From NCBI RefSeq assembly GCF_030734285.1, contig NZ_CP132295.1:434001-498000 (forward strand): a DNA stretch of 64,000 nucleotides. Direction: 5' to 3'. The stretch's first letter is position 1; every line of letters starts with the position of its first letter. The notes under the pieces were generated by a model, which saw only the letters and a list, made by a program, of their open reading frames with translations, made no database searches and was not told the origin of the DNA. Below, piece after piece: positions 18,424 to 26,958 of the stretch. Source of the DNA: Natronococcus sp. AD-5 (GTDB taxonomy: Archaea > Halobacteriota > Halobacteria > Halobacteriales > Natrialbaceae). The position numbers were made by a program, and so were the translations under genes.

Positions 18424-19683
18424 CTAGTCGTCGGCGGCAGCCGACTCCGGGACGTCGAAGCGCTGCTGGACCTCCGCGATGTCCGGGTCGATCCGCATCA
18501 CGTCTCCGGTCGCCTGTTTCGCGCTCTCGGTGTCTTTGAGCCCGAACCCGGTCGAGTTGACGACGACCGTTTCGTCCGATTCGATGATTCCCTCTTCGAT
18601 CGCACGCTTGACGCCAGCGAGCGGCGTCGCACCGGCCGGCTCCGTGTAGATTCCTTCGGTACTTCCCAGCAGTTTTTCGGCCTCGAGAATCTCTTCGTCT
18701 CCGACTAGCAGCGAGGTCCCGCCGCTCTCCTCGAGCGCACGGCAGGCTTTGATCGTGTTGCGCGGCCGACCGACGGCGATACTATCGGCGAGCGTTTCGG
18801 CGATATCGTCGACGTCGTCGTGGTCGTGGAACGCGTCGTGAATAGCGGACGCTCCTTCGGCCTGCACGCCGAGCATCTTCGGCGTGTCTTCCACGTAGTC
18901 GAGCTCGTAGAACTCGCGGAACCCTTTCCAGGCGCCGGCGATCGTACACCCGTCGCCCATCGAGAAGACGATCCAGTCCGGAACCTCGCCGCGGACTTTC
19001 GACTGTTCGGCGAGTTCGTGTCCGACGGTGCGCTTGCCCTCGACCTGAAACGGGTTGATCGCGGCGTTACGGTTGTACCATCCGTACTCGTCCGTGACTT
19101 CGACGCTCAGGTCGTACGCCTCGTCGTACGATCCGTTGACAGCTAGGACGTCGGCGCCGTAGACGAGCGGCTGTGCGAGTTTTCCGGCAGGGGCGTCGCC
19201 GGGAACGAAGATTCGGCAGTCGAGACCGCCGCGAGCGGCGTAGCCCGAAAGCGAGGCCGCGGCGTTACCGGTCGACGCACAGGTGATGATATCCCGGCCC
19301 GCGTGTTTCGCTTTCGTTACCGCGACGGAACTCGCCCGGTCTTTGAAACAGCCGGTCGGATTCCGGCCGTCGTCCTTGACGAGCGTCTCGACGCCGAGTT
19401 CGTCGCTGAGATTCGGCGTGTCGAAGAGATCCGTCCCGCCCTCGTTGAGCGTTACGACGTCGGCCTCGTCGTCGACGGGAAGGAACGCCTCGTACTTCCA
19501 CTGGCTATCGATGGTGCCGTCGAGTTCGGCGTCGAAATCGTCGTGGATGACGTCGTAATCGTACTTCACTTCGAGGATACCCGATACCCCTTCCTCTTCC
19601 GGACAGGTGTAGATGATCTGTTCCGGATCGTACTCCTCACCACAAATCGTACACTCAAGTGTGGTAACATGGTCCATCGCCAT
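18424..19683 (-). CDS. thrC: Threonine synthase
   Basis: A PLP enzyme converting O-phosphohomoserine to threonine, 419 residues. An N-terminal zinc-ribbon-like CTICGEEY...YTCPEEE is typical of archaeal ThrC. The PLP lysine lies in RNPTGCFKDRASS (TGCFKDR replaces the commoner TGSFKDR), followed by TCASTGNAAASLSGYAARGG and the phosphate-binding region. A minus-strand TATA (AGTATTTATG, about 19706-19715) puts transcription at about 19684, so leaderless translation from ATG 19683 (or 19677) is likely. It is a housekeeping gene inside the catabolic region. Confidence 0.92.
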   Translation of the reverse strand: MAMDHVTTLECTICGEEYDPEQIIYTCPEEEGVSGILEVKYDYDVIHDDFDAELDGTIDSQWKYEAFLPVDDEADVVTLNEGGTDLFDTPNLSDELGVETLVKDDGRNPTGCFKDRASSVAVTKAKHAGRDIITCASTGNAAASLSGYAARGGLDCRIFVPGDAPAGKLAQPLVYGADVLAVNGSYDEAYDLSVEVTDEYGWYNRNAAINPFQVEGKRTVGHELAEQSKVRGEVPDWIVFSMGDGCTIAGAWKGFREFYELDYVEDTPKMLGVQAEGASAIHDAFHDHDDVDDIAETLADSIAVGRPRNTIKACRALEESGGTSLLVGDEEILEAEKLLGSTEGIYTEPAGATPLAGVKRAIEEGIIESDETVVVNSTGFGLKDTESAKQATGDVMRIDPDIAEVQQRFDVPESAAADD

Positions 19684-19767
19684 GGCAAGAACAAAGAAGG
19701 CGGCTCACATAAATACTCGCTTCCACATCCCCGTGTGGCTGTGTGCCAACGAGATCTGCGGTCGATG

Positions 19768-21047
19768 CGGGACGTTCGAGAACGCCCTCGAGAAGGCCCG
19801 AAACGGTGAGCCGCTCACCGTCATCGATGGAGTCGAGTTGCTCACGACCGGCACGGAGACGACCGGGATCGATCGAAACGGAAAGAGGCGGTGCTCCAGG
19901 CGGGGGATTCCCGTCGCGAATTGGCCGTCGGTGAAGAAGTCACCTTCGTCGCGGCGATCAACAATAACGTCACGACGGCGTGTAACACCGGATGCTCGTT
20001 CTGTAATTTCAAAGATCCGCACGGCGATTCGAGACGGCACACGACGGCGCTCACGAGGGCTTCACGAAAACGCTCGCCGGGTCGCGCGATATCGTCCGCG
20101 ATGCCGTCTCCCGTGGCATCTATGAGGTCTGTTCTGTGAGCGGACTCCACCCAGCGCTCGCACTAACCACCAACCATCGGGAGATTCTCGAGGCGAGCAC
20201 CGTGCCAGATCTCGATTACAAATCGCCGTCCGTTTACGAGGTGGATCCGGGAACGTACGTCGAACAGCTTGAGGCGATGAGCGTCGACGGCGTCCACGTT
20301 CACCCGATGACGCCCGAAGAAGCAACTCACGCCCGCCGGGGACCTCGTGGTCGCTCGAGAACGTGTACGCAACGTGTACGGAAGCGGGGCTCGATAGCGT
20401 CCCCGGGACGGCTGCGGAGATTCTGGTCGACGAAGTTCGCGGCGTCATCTGTCCGGGAAAGATTACGACCGCGGAGTGACTCGAAGCGATAGAGGCGGCT
20501 GCAGCCGTCGGCCTCCCGATGACGGCGACGATGATGTACGGTCACGTCGAAAACGAAGTGCGCCGGGTTATGCACCTGAAACGGATCAGGATCTCCACGA
20601 TCGGACTGAAACAGTACGGAGTTCGTCCCGCTCTCGTTCGTCCACCACAACACTCCGCTCGCCACATCCGGTCTCGTCGACTCCGGCGCCAGCGCGGCCG
20701 AGGACGAACTGGTTATCGCCGTCTCCCGGCTGTTTCTCGATAACGTCGAGAACATCCGGTCCTCCTGGGTGAAATACGGTGACGAGCAGGGATTGAAGCT
20801 GTTGAACTGCGGAGCAAACGATTTCACGGGTACGCTGCTCTCCGAGGAGATCACCAAGCGTGCCGGCGGCAGCCACGGAGAGTTTCGATCGTTTCAGGAG
20901 CACGTGGACACGATCACCGCGATCGGCCGCGTGCCCGTCGAACGGTCGACCGATTATCGCAAAACGCGACGAATCGACCCGTCAGAATCACCGATCGGAC
21001 CACTTCTCGGACCAGCCGCCGGCAGGACGCCGCTATTCGAGTCCTGA
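19768..21047 (+). pseudogene. cofH: cofH pseudogene (F420 biosynthesis radical SAM)
   Basis: Across this stretch the three plus frames piece together an almost full-length CofH, the radical SAM subunit of FO (7,8-didemethyl-8-hydroxy-5-deazariboflavin) synthase. Pieces in order are TFENALEKARNGEPLTV, EEVTFVAAINNNVTTACNTG with the C-x3-C-x2-C cluster motif (ACNTGCSFCNF), [46 protein letters not shown] then a TGA near 20477, TATMMYGHVENEV, and GLKLLNCGANDFTGTLLSEE to the C-terminus. At least five frame changes plus the nonsense codon separate them. A working copy must exist elsewhere if the cell makes F420. Confidence 0.88.
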
Positions 21048-21247
21048 CGATACCGTTGTCTCGTTGAAAACGAGACACACGCAGCGAGATCCCCACAGAT
21101 ACCGCCACACCGGCCACAATCGGCGCCACAGCACCGAATATTTATGGGCGATACTCCCATCACACCTGGTGGGTGCTAACTACCCACAAGAATCGGGGCG
21201 TGCGTAGCACGGTAGCTCGAAAAAGCCGGTTAGCACCGTGTATACCC

Positions 21248-22969
21248 ATGATTGGAAGACGACTCGCCACGACGGAAGCGGTCATCGTTCTCGTCAGCCC
21301 CGACAGCGGCGATGAATTAGCGACGATCGAACGATGGGGACGCGAGCACGAGATCCCCGTCCACGCGGTAGACGTGGGCGAAGATATCGATCCGGTCTAC
21401 AGTTCCGGAACGGAGTACCTCGGCGTCACCCTCGGTGGTGACGGGACCTACCTCGAGGGAGTCAGGCAATTCAGTCCCAAGCAAATTCCGATTCTCGGGA
21501 TCAACGCGGGTACTCTCGCGTTTCTCGCGAGTATCTCGCCGGCAGATCTCACCGGCGCACTGACCGAGGCCGTCACCGGCAAAGCGACGATCGATCAGCG
21601 CCAACAGCTGCATGTCGATGCCGACGGCGTCGATTGCACGGGTATCAACGACGTAATGATCGAGCACGTCCCGCCGGAAAATCCGGTCGATCGAAAGATT
21701 ACACGACTCGAGGTGTTCGCCGGGGAGGAATTCATCGGCCAGTACGAGGGGAGCGGACTCGCAGTCTCGACGCCGACCGGATCGACCGGCATCTCGCTAT
21801 CGGCCGGTGGGCCGATTCACTATCCGAAGAACAACGCGCCGCTCTAGATCGTGCCGCTTCACACCCATCGTCTCGGCGTACGCCCGCTCATCGTCGACGC
21901 GGACACGACCGTTCGCGTCGCCTCCGCCGGCGCAGCGAACCTGCTCGTCGACGGTGGCCGAGCCCAGACGACCCTGGCGGAGGACGCCATCGTCACGATA
22001 CGGGGCGCCGAGACGCCCGCCTACGTCGTCAACACGAGTTACGACGACGGCTTCTTCACCTCCGTGTCGGAGAAACTCGGCTGGGGTGTCCGCGATGGAA
22101 AAGACGACACGGGATCGGTGAAGGTGGGGATACGAGAGACCCAGACCCGGCGATCGGACGCTCTCCTCGATCGAGCGAGACAGATCGCTAACGAAGCCGC
22201 CCGCGCTGCCGGCCCCCCGCTTCGCGAACTCCACGGACAAACGGAGTCGATCGAATTCAAGACGGGCAAGTCGGATATCGTTACCGAGGCGGACTACAAA
22301 GCCGAGAACATCATCACGACGGTCATCGAAAGCGAGTTCCCCGATCACGGTATTCGTTCGGAAGAGACCGTTCAGCGAGCGGGAACGAGCGACTACACCT
22401 GGTCGGTCGACCCACTGGATGGGAGCGGGAACTTCGCCCACGGAAATCCCAACTACTCGATTTCGATCGCACTTCTCGAGGACGACGATCCCGTCGTCGG
22501 GGTGGTGTATGCCCCTGAAACGGACGAGGTGTTCAGCGCGATAAGCGGCGAGCAAGCGACGCTCGACGGTAAACCCCTCTCGACGACGGACCGAACGTCT
22601 CCCGACGAATGTATGCTCCTCTCGGGGTACGATCCGGACGGCACCTTCCTCTCCCACAGCTATCACGAGGCCCGGGGGGTTCGCCGTCTCGGGTCTGCCG
22701 CGCTGAATCTCTGCTACCTCGCAGCCGGCAGTGCGGACGCCGTCTGGGAGTACGACACCTACCCGTGGGACGTCAACGCGGGACTCGTCATTGCCCGGGC
22801 CGCGGGCGCGACCGTGACGAACGCCAGCGGCGAGCCTTACGATCCGAATACCGATCTCGACGCGAGAAATGAACTGGTCGGTTCGAACGGTCCGCTTCAC
22901 AAGACGCTGCTCTCCCACCTCGATAACGCGGGGACGCTCCAGACTTCGGCCACGAGCGCGACCGACTGA
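21248..22969 (+). pseudogene. NAD kinase-inositol monophosphatase fusion interrupted by TAG
   Basis: A single frame encodes an NAD kinase domain with LGVTLGGDGTYLEGV (GGDGT motif) and STPTGSTGISLSAGGPI. It is interrupted by TAG at 21845-21847 just before the NAD kinase C-terminal strands (IVPLHTHRLGVRPLIV), then continues as an inositol monophosphatase/NADP phosphatase domain with WSVDPLDGSGNFAHGNPNYS and WDVNAGLVIARAAGA. One nonsense change (for example CAG to TAG) explains it. The two parts could still be made as 199 residues from ATG 21248 and 372 residues from GTG 21851, but the first lacks the end of the NAD kinase fold. MJ0917 of Methanocaldococcus is a known kinase/phosphatase fusion with the domains in the opposite order. 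Confidence 0.75.
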
Positions 22970-22999
22970 CTGCTCGGCAGAATCCGGCCGTTCGTTCCG

Positions 23000-24355
23000 T
23001 TACTCGACCCCCGCGTCGGGCCCGCGTGAAAGGTACGATCCATCGCCCGCCTCTGTGACCACGTCGTGATCTCGTGCGGCGATATCGCCGTCAGTGATGA
23101 CCGTATCGACCCGCCAGTTCCAGCTCCGGCCTTCGAACGGGGTCCACCCGCCGTTGTACGTCAAGTCGTCCGCCGAGACCTCGTACGGTTCGTTCCGGAG
23201 CAGAACGAGATCAGCGTCCGTCCCTACCGCGAGCGATCCCTTCCGTGGGAAGATACCCGCCTCACGTGCGGGTCGCGCACAGACGAGTTCGAGGAGCCGC
23301 GACCACGATATCCGCCCCTCGTGGACCCCTTTGCTCGCGAGAAACTCGAGCATCGTCTCGACACCGGGTAATCCAGCGTACGGCTCCCAGATGTCGTCCC
23401 ACCCGCGTTCGCGGTCTGCGCGGTGCGTCGGGAAGTGATCCGTCGCGATGAGGTCGATGGTTCCGTCCCGTACCGCCTGCCAGAGCCGCTCGACTTCCGC
23501 GGCGGATTTCAGGCTCGGATTGACTTTCAAAAACGGACCGCGGGTCTCGGTATCGTCGGCGGAGAACGCGAGGTACTGCGGACACGTTTCGAGCGTGACC
23601 GGGACGTTCCCACGAGACTTGAATCGATCGGCGACCGCAGCGCCGCTCCCGCTCGAGATGTGGACGACGTGAAGGGGGCAGCCCGCGTACTCAGCGAACC
23701 GTCCCATCCGACCGATCGCCTCGAGTTCCGCCTCGAGCGGGCGCGACCCGGGATAGAGTTCCGGCTCTGTACCGTCGAGACGCTCTCGCGCGCGATCCAG
23801 TATCGCCTGTGACTCGCAGTGAACCCGGACCGAGCCGCCAGCGGCACCCACGGCGCTCATCAGGTCGAGAATCACGTCGTCGTCCGCGCGATACGGGTCC
23901 GCTGTGAACGTCTTGAACTCCGGAACGCCGACCTCGAGGATCCCCTCGACGTCGACCTCGGCCTCCTGAAAGTTCCCGGCGACGAGCCCGAAGTCGACGT
24001 GCGCCTGATCCTCGCAACACGCTCGTTTCTCGCGGAGCTCGGAGGGCGTGGTGACGGGCGTTTGCGTCGGCAATTCGACTACGGTCGTCGCCCCCCCGGC
24101 AACGGCGCTTTCGGTCTGGGAGGCGAAGTTGATGTCCTCCGGAAACAACGCCGGATCGTGCATGTGCGTGTGGACGTCGATCGCGCCCGGGATCGCGACC
24201 ATCCCGTCGGCCTGTACGACCGACTCGGCGTCGGCCCCCGACACGGAGAGTTCCGAGCCAACATCCGCGATCGATCCGCTCTCGATCGCGATTGAGCCGG
24301 GTTGGATCCCCGCGTTCGTTACGATACGAGCGTTCTCCACGAAACAATCCGTCAT
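23000..24355 (-). CDS. Allantoinase/hydantoinase-like cyclic amidohydrolase
   Basis: A 451-residue dihydroorotase-superfamily enzyme that opens a cyclic ureide. Metal ligands are seen in IDVHTHMHDPALFPED, the bridging lysine in VPEFKTFTAD, then RVHCES, LHVVHISSG and IATDHFPTHRADR. The C-terminal NGGWTPFEGR resembles the YxGWTPFEG tail of allantoinases. With the AllC-like M20 enzyme and xanthine dehydrogenases nearby, allantoin to allantoate is the best-supported role; hydantoin or dihydropyrimidine are alternatives. The start ATG 24355 is divergent from the next gene. Confidence 0.85.
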   Translation of the reverse strand: MTDCFVENARIVTNAGIQPGSIAIESGSIADVGSELSVSGADAESVVQADGMVAIPGAIDVHTHMHDPALFPEDINFASQTESAVAGGATTVVELPTQTPVTTPSELREKRACCEDQAHVDFGLVAGNFQEAEVDVEGILEVGVPEFKTFTADPYRADDDVILDLMSAVGAAGGSVRVHCESQAILDRARERLDGTEPELYPGSRPLEAELEAIGRMGRFAEYAGCPLHVVHISSGSGAAVADRFKSRGNVPVTLETCPQYLAFSADDTETRGPFLKVNPSLKSAAEVERLWQAVRDGTIDLIATDHFPTHRADRERGWDDIWEPYAGLPGVETMLEFLASKGVHEGRISWSRLLELVCARPAREAGIFPRKGSLAVGTDADLVLLRNEPYEVSADDLTYNGGWTPFEGRSWNWRVDTVITDGDIAARDHDVVTEAGDGSYLSRGPDAGVE

Positions 24356-24517
24356 GGTTCACACACTCTCGCGGGACTCTCATAACAGTTCAGGTGCGCG
24401 CCACGCCGGCAGCGCTGCGTTCCCTACGAGGCTCCCCGCAGGTTGTCCCTGACTCCGTACCGGGTTGCTGGGCGGATCAGAGGTAGTTTTTTAGTGGTTG
24501 ACAGAGACTCACACATT

Positions 24518-25825
24518 GTGATACTCAACGCTGGTACGCTCGTCACGATGAACGACGAGCGCGAGGTTAGAGAAGAAGTACACGTCGTCGTCGAAGGCGG
24601 CGAAATCGTCGAAATCGCCGATGGGTACGCGTCCGGTGATACCGCCGTCGACGCGCGTTCCGAAGTCGTCATTCCCGGACTGGTCAACTGCCACACGCAC
24701 ATGTACGCATTGCCGATTCGAGGTGCTCCGCTCGCGGTATCGCCACGAAGCTTCTACGAGGCGTTGGTCGATATCTGGTGGCAAATAGACGAGGCGTTCA
24801 CGACGGAGGACGCACGCCTGTCGGCGATCGGTTCGTGCGAGGAGATGCTCGAGGGAGGGGTTACAGCCTTCTGCGACAATTACTCCGGTCCGAACACCCT
24901 TCCTGGCGCGTTGGATGCCGTTGCCGACGGCGTCGCTCAGACGCCGATACGCGGCCTGATTGCGTTCGAGACCACGGCCCGTAACTCTCGGGACGAAGCG
25001 ATCGAGGGACTCGACGAGAATCGACGGTTCATCCGCGAGAAAGAAGGCGGGTACGATCGGGTGAGCGGCCACTACTGCCTTCATACGCTGTTTACCAACA
25101 CGGAAGAAATGGTTCGCGAATGTGTCAACCGAGCGGCTGCCGACGATCGGCCGATTCAAATCCACCTCGAAGAGGGATTAGTCGACGTCCACAAATCCAT
25201 CGAGGAGTACGGTGAGCGCCCTGTCCACGCGCTCGAGTCGATGGGATTTTTCGACGCCGACGTCATCGCCGCACACTGTGTCCACGCGACCGAAGAGGAG
25301 ATTGAGGTCCTCGGCGAGAACGACGTCGCTGTGGCACACAACCCGTACTCGAATACGAACAACGCAGTCGGGATCGCGAACGTCGAGAAGATGCAAGAGG
25401 AAGGCGTGACGATCGGCATCGGCGGCGACGGATGGGACCCCGATATGTTCGAGACGATGCGGACGGCCGTCGGCATTCACAAATTGAAACGGAACGATCC
25501 GAGCGGGTTCGATATGGCGACCGCGCTGGAGTGGGCGACGATCGGGAGTGCAACCGTGATGGGGATGGAAGACCGGATCGGCAGTATCGAGGAAGGAAAG
25601 CGGGGTGACTTCGTTACTCTCGATCTCGGGCCGAATCCGATTCTTCGAGAGAGCGCTCCATACTACGTCGTCAGCGCAGCAAGTCAGGCAGATGTCACTC
25701 GGACGATTATCGACGGAGACACCGTCTACAAACGCGGCGACGGTGTTCACGCCGTCGATGCTGAAGATATGAAGGCGGTCGGCGCCGCGAGTGCCGAATT
25801 ATGGGAACGGATGGGTCTCGTATAG
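24518..25825 (+). CDS. Amidohydrolase (SsnA/chlorohydrolase-like)
   Basis: A roughly 435-residue subtype III amidohydrolase. It has PGLVNCHTHMYALPIRG (HxH), the active-site region GGVTAFCDNYSGPN, QIHLEEG, IAAHCVHATEEE and GIGGDGWDPDMF (Asp ligand), closest in layout to the putative aminohydrolase SsnA. An AT-rich TTTTTTAG near 24487-24494 points to a leaderless GTG start at 24518 (ILNAGTLVTMND). The open frame continues upstream without domain sequence. Natural substrate unknown; clustered with purine/ureide genes. Confidence 0.85.
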   Translation: MILNAGTLVTMNDEREVREEVHVVVEGGEIVEIADGYASGDTAVDARSEVVIPGLVNCHTHMYALPIRGAPLAVSPRSFYEALVDIWWQIDEAFTTEDARLSAIGSCEEMLEGGVTAFCDNYSGPNTLPGALDAVADGVAQTPIRGLIAFETTARNSRDEAIEGLDENRRFIREKEGGYDRVSGHYCLHTLFTNTEEMVRECVNRAAADDRPIQIHLEEGLVDVHKSIEEYGERPVHALESMGFFDADVIAAHCVHATEEEIEVLGENDVAVAHNPYSNTNNAVGIANVEKMQEEGVTIGIGGDGWDPDMFETMRTAVGIHKLKRNDPSGFDMATALEWATIGSATVMGMEDRIGSIEEGKRGDFVTLDLGPNPILRESAPYYVVSAASQADVTRTIIDGDTVYKRGDGVHAVDAEDMKAVGAASAELWERMGLV

Positions 25826-26307
25826 ACGCGAACACCAGCAGAACGAGACCACGCCTCCTCAGTTTCTGATTCTCGTCAGACGTAGTTCGGCACGTACGCT
25901 AGTTACAAACCCCTTCCTCTTCCGTTTGAGTTCCATTTTATCTGGGAGCCCGCACCGTTGACGTGGACGACGCGTACACATCAGCGGAAGCCGATCATGG
26001 AGATCAAGGCGGATCGGCGCTATGATACGGTGAGTCGCTCGTTCTCTCGCCCCGAACCCTGCGCCCCTAATTTCACACCCTAAGTGTGTATTTTCACGCT
26101 ATCGGTAAGAGGAACACACCGGCGGCCGTGTAATTCACACCCTAAGGGTGTAAATATATGGCCCGGGAGGGATCGACTCGTATTGCGAGAAGAGATACAA
26201 TATACACTACGGGTGTGAACATCGCACGCCTCCGCTACTATCGCGTCCGTCAACGAAGGGTACACGCATAGTCAGCCTTATAAGACTTCGGAGGCAACGT
26301 GCAGTAG
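25826..26307. other. Intergenic regulatory region before rdfA-like gene
   Basis: The first 240 bases contain no convincing gene; one short frame near 26000 (MEIKADRRYDTV) is too small to call. The second half holds three related palindromic sequences around a TATA box, described separately. Sequence between 26090 and 26310 is AT-richer than the flanks. Confidence 0.6.
26072..26219. promoter_or_regulatory. Three palindromic operator-like repeats
   Basis: TTCACACCCTAAGTGTGTA (26072-26090), TTCACACCCTAAGGGTGTAA (26134-26153) and ATACACTACGGGTGTGAA (26202-26219) share the dyad TTCACACCC/GGGTGTGAA. The middle copy abuts a TATA element (TAAATATATG, 26151-26160). The spacing (62 and 68 bp between starts, about six helical turns) would put a dimeric regulator on one face of the helix. 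It probably controls the gene pair beginning at 26308. Confidence 0.65.
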
Positions 26308-26958
26308 ATGTCCCCTGATCCGAGTTGCAAGGTCGACGCAACGATCGATCAGTACGGCCTCGAGACGGCTGATCCTCGCCACGAGTCGCTAAACGACGGA
26401 CTCCTCGCCCGATGGACAGGGGCTAACGGCCACTCCGACGTTGGATATCGGACGCTAACCGAGTGGTTCAACAAGCGGCTCCTCAAGCGCGTTTACGACG
26501 AGCACGGGCGTGAGGCGCTCGATGCGCAGATCGATGCTGACTACGAGGCGCTGACGTCCGACGACGGACTGATCCGCGAAGAGACGATCGAACGGCTCGA
26601 GACGGTTGGAATCGACGGAGCACAGCTACTCGATGACATGGTTTCCTGGGGGACGATGCGAACCCATTTGAACGAGTGTCTGGACGGCTCCAAAGAACGA
26701 TCGGACGCTCGGACGGACTGGGAACAGAACAGCATCAGCGCTGCGCGAGAGGTCGTCGTCGAAAAAACCGACGAAGCGCTTTCTTCGCTCGCAACTAAAG
26801 GGGAACTCGACGGCACGAGATCGTCGACCGTCGAGGTGCAGATTCACCTGCGGTGCGACAAGTGCCCCACGCGAGTTCCACTCGAGGTGGCACTCGAGCG
26901 CGGATACGTTTGCGATCAGCACAGCGATGCGACCAGCAGTTCGAATACACACTCATGA
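26308..26958 (+). CDS. RdfA-like protein (rod-determining factor family)
   Basis: A 216-residue haloarchaeal protein that resembles the family named rod-determining factor RdfA, tied to cell shape in Haloferax. The N-terminal half (SLNDGLLARWTG...YRTLTEWFNKRLLKRVY) looks like a helical DNA-associated domain. The C-terminus carries a zinc-binding pattern CDKC...YVCDQH (residues about 184-206). The stop overlaps the next start (ATGA at 26955), so it is co-translated with the SMC-related gene. The name rests on recalled family features and on the neighbour; function in this organism is inferred. Confidence 0.72.
   Translation: MSPDPSCKVDATIDQYGLETADPRHESLNDGLLARWTGANGHSDVGYRTLTEWFNKRLLKRVYDEHGREALDAQIDADYEALTSDDGLIREETIERLETVGIDGAQLLDDMVSWGTMRTHLNECLDGSKERSDARTDWEQNSISAAREVVVEKTDEALSSLATKGELDGTRSSTVEVQIHLRCDKCPTRVPLEVALERGYVCDQHSDATSSSNTHS

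Noticed and set aside
21845-21847. TAG as a pyrrolysine or programmed read-through codon
   Set aside because: Haloarchaea are not known to encode pyrrolysine, and no downstream RNA structure was evident; a nonsense mutation is simpler.
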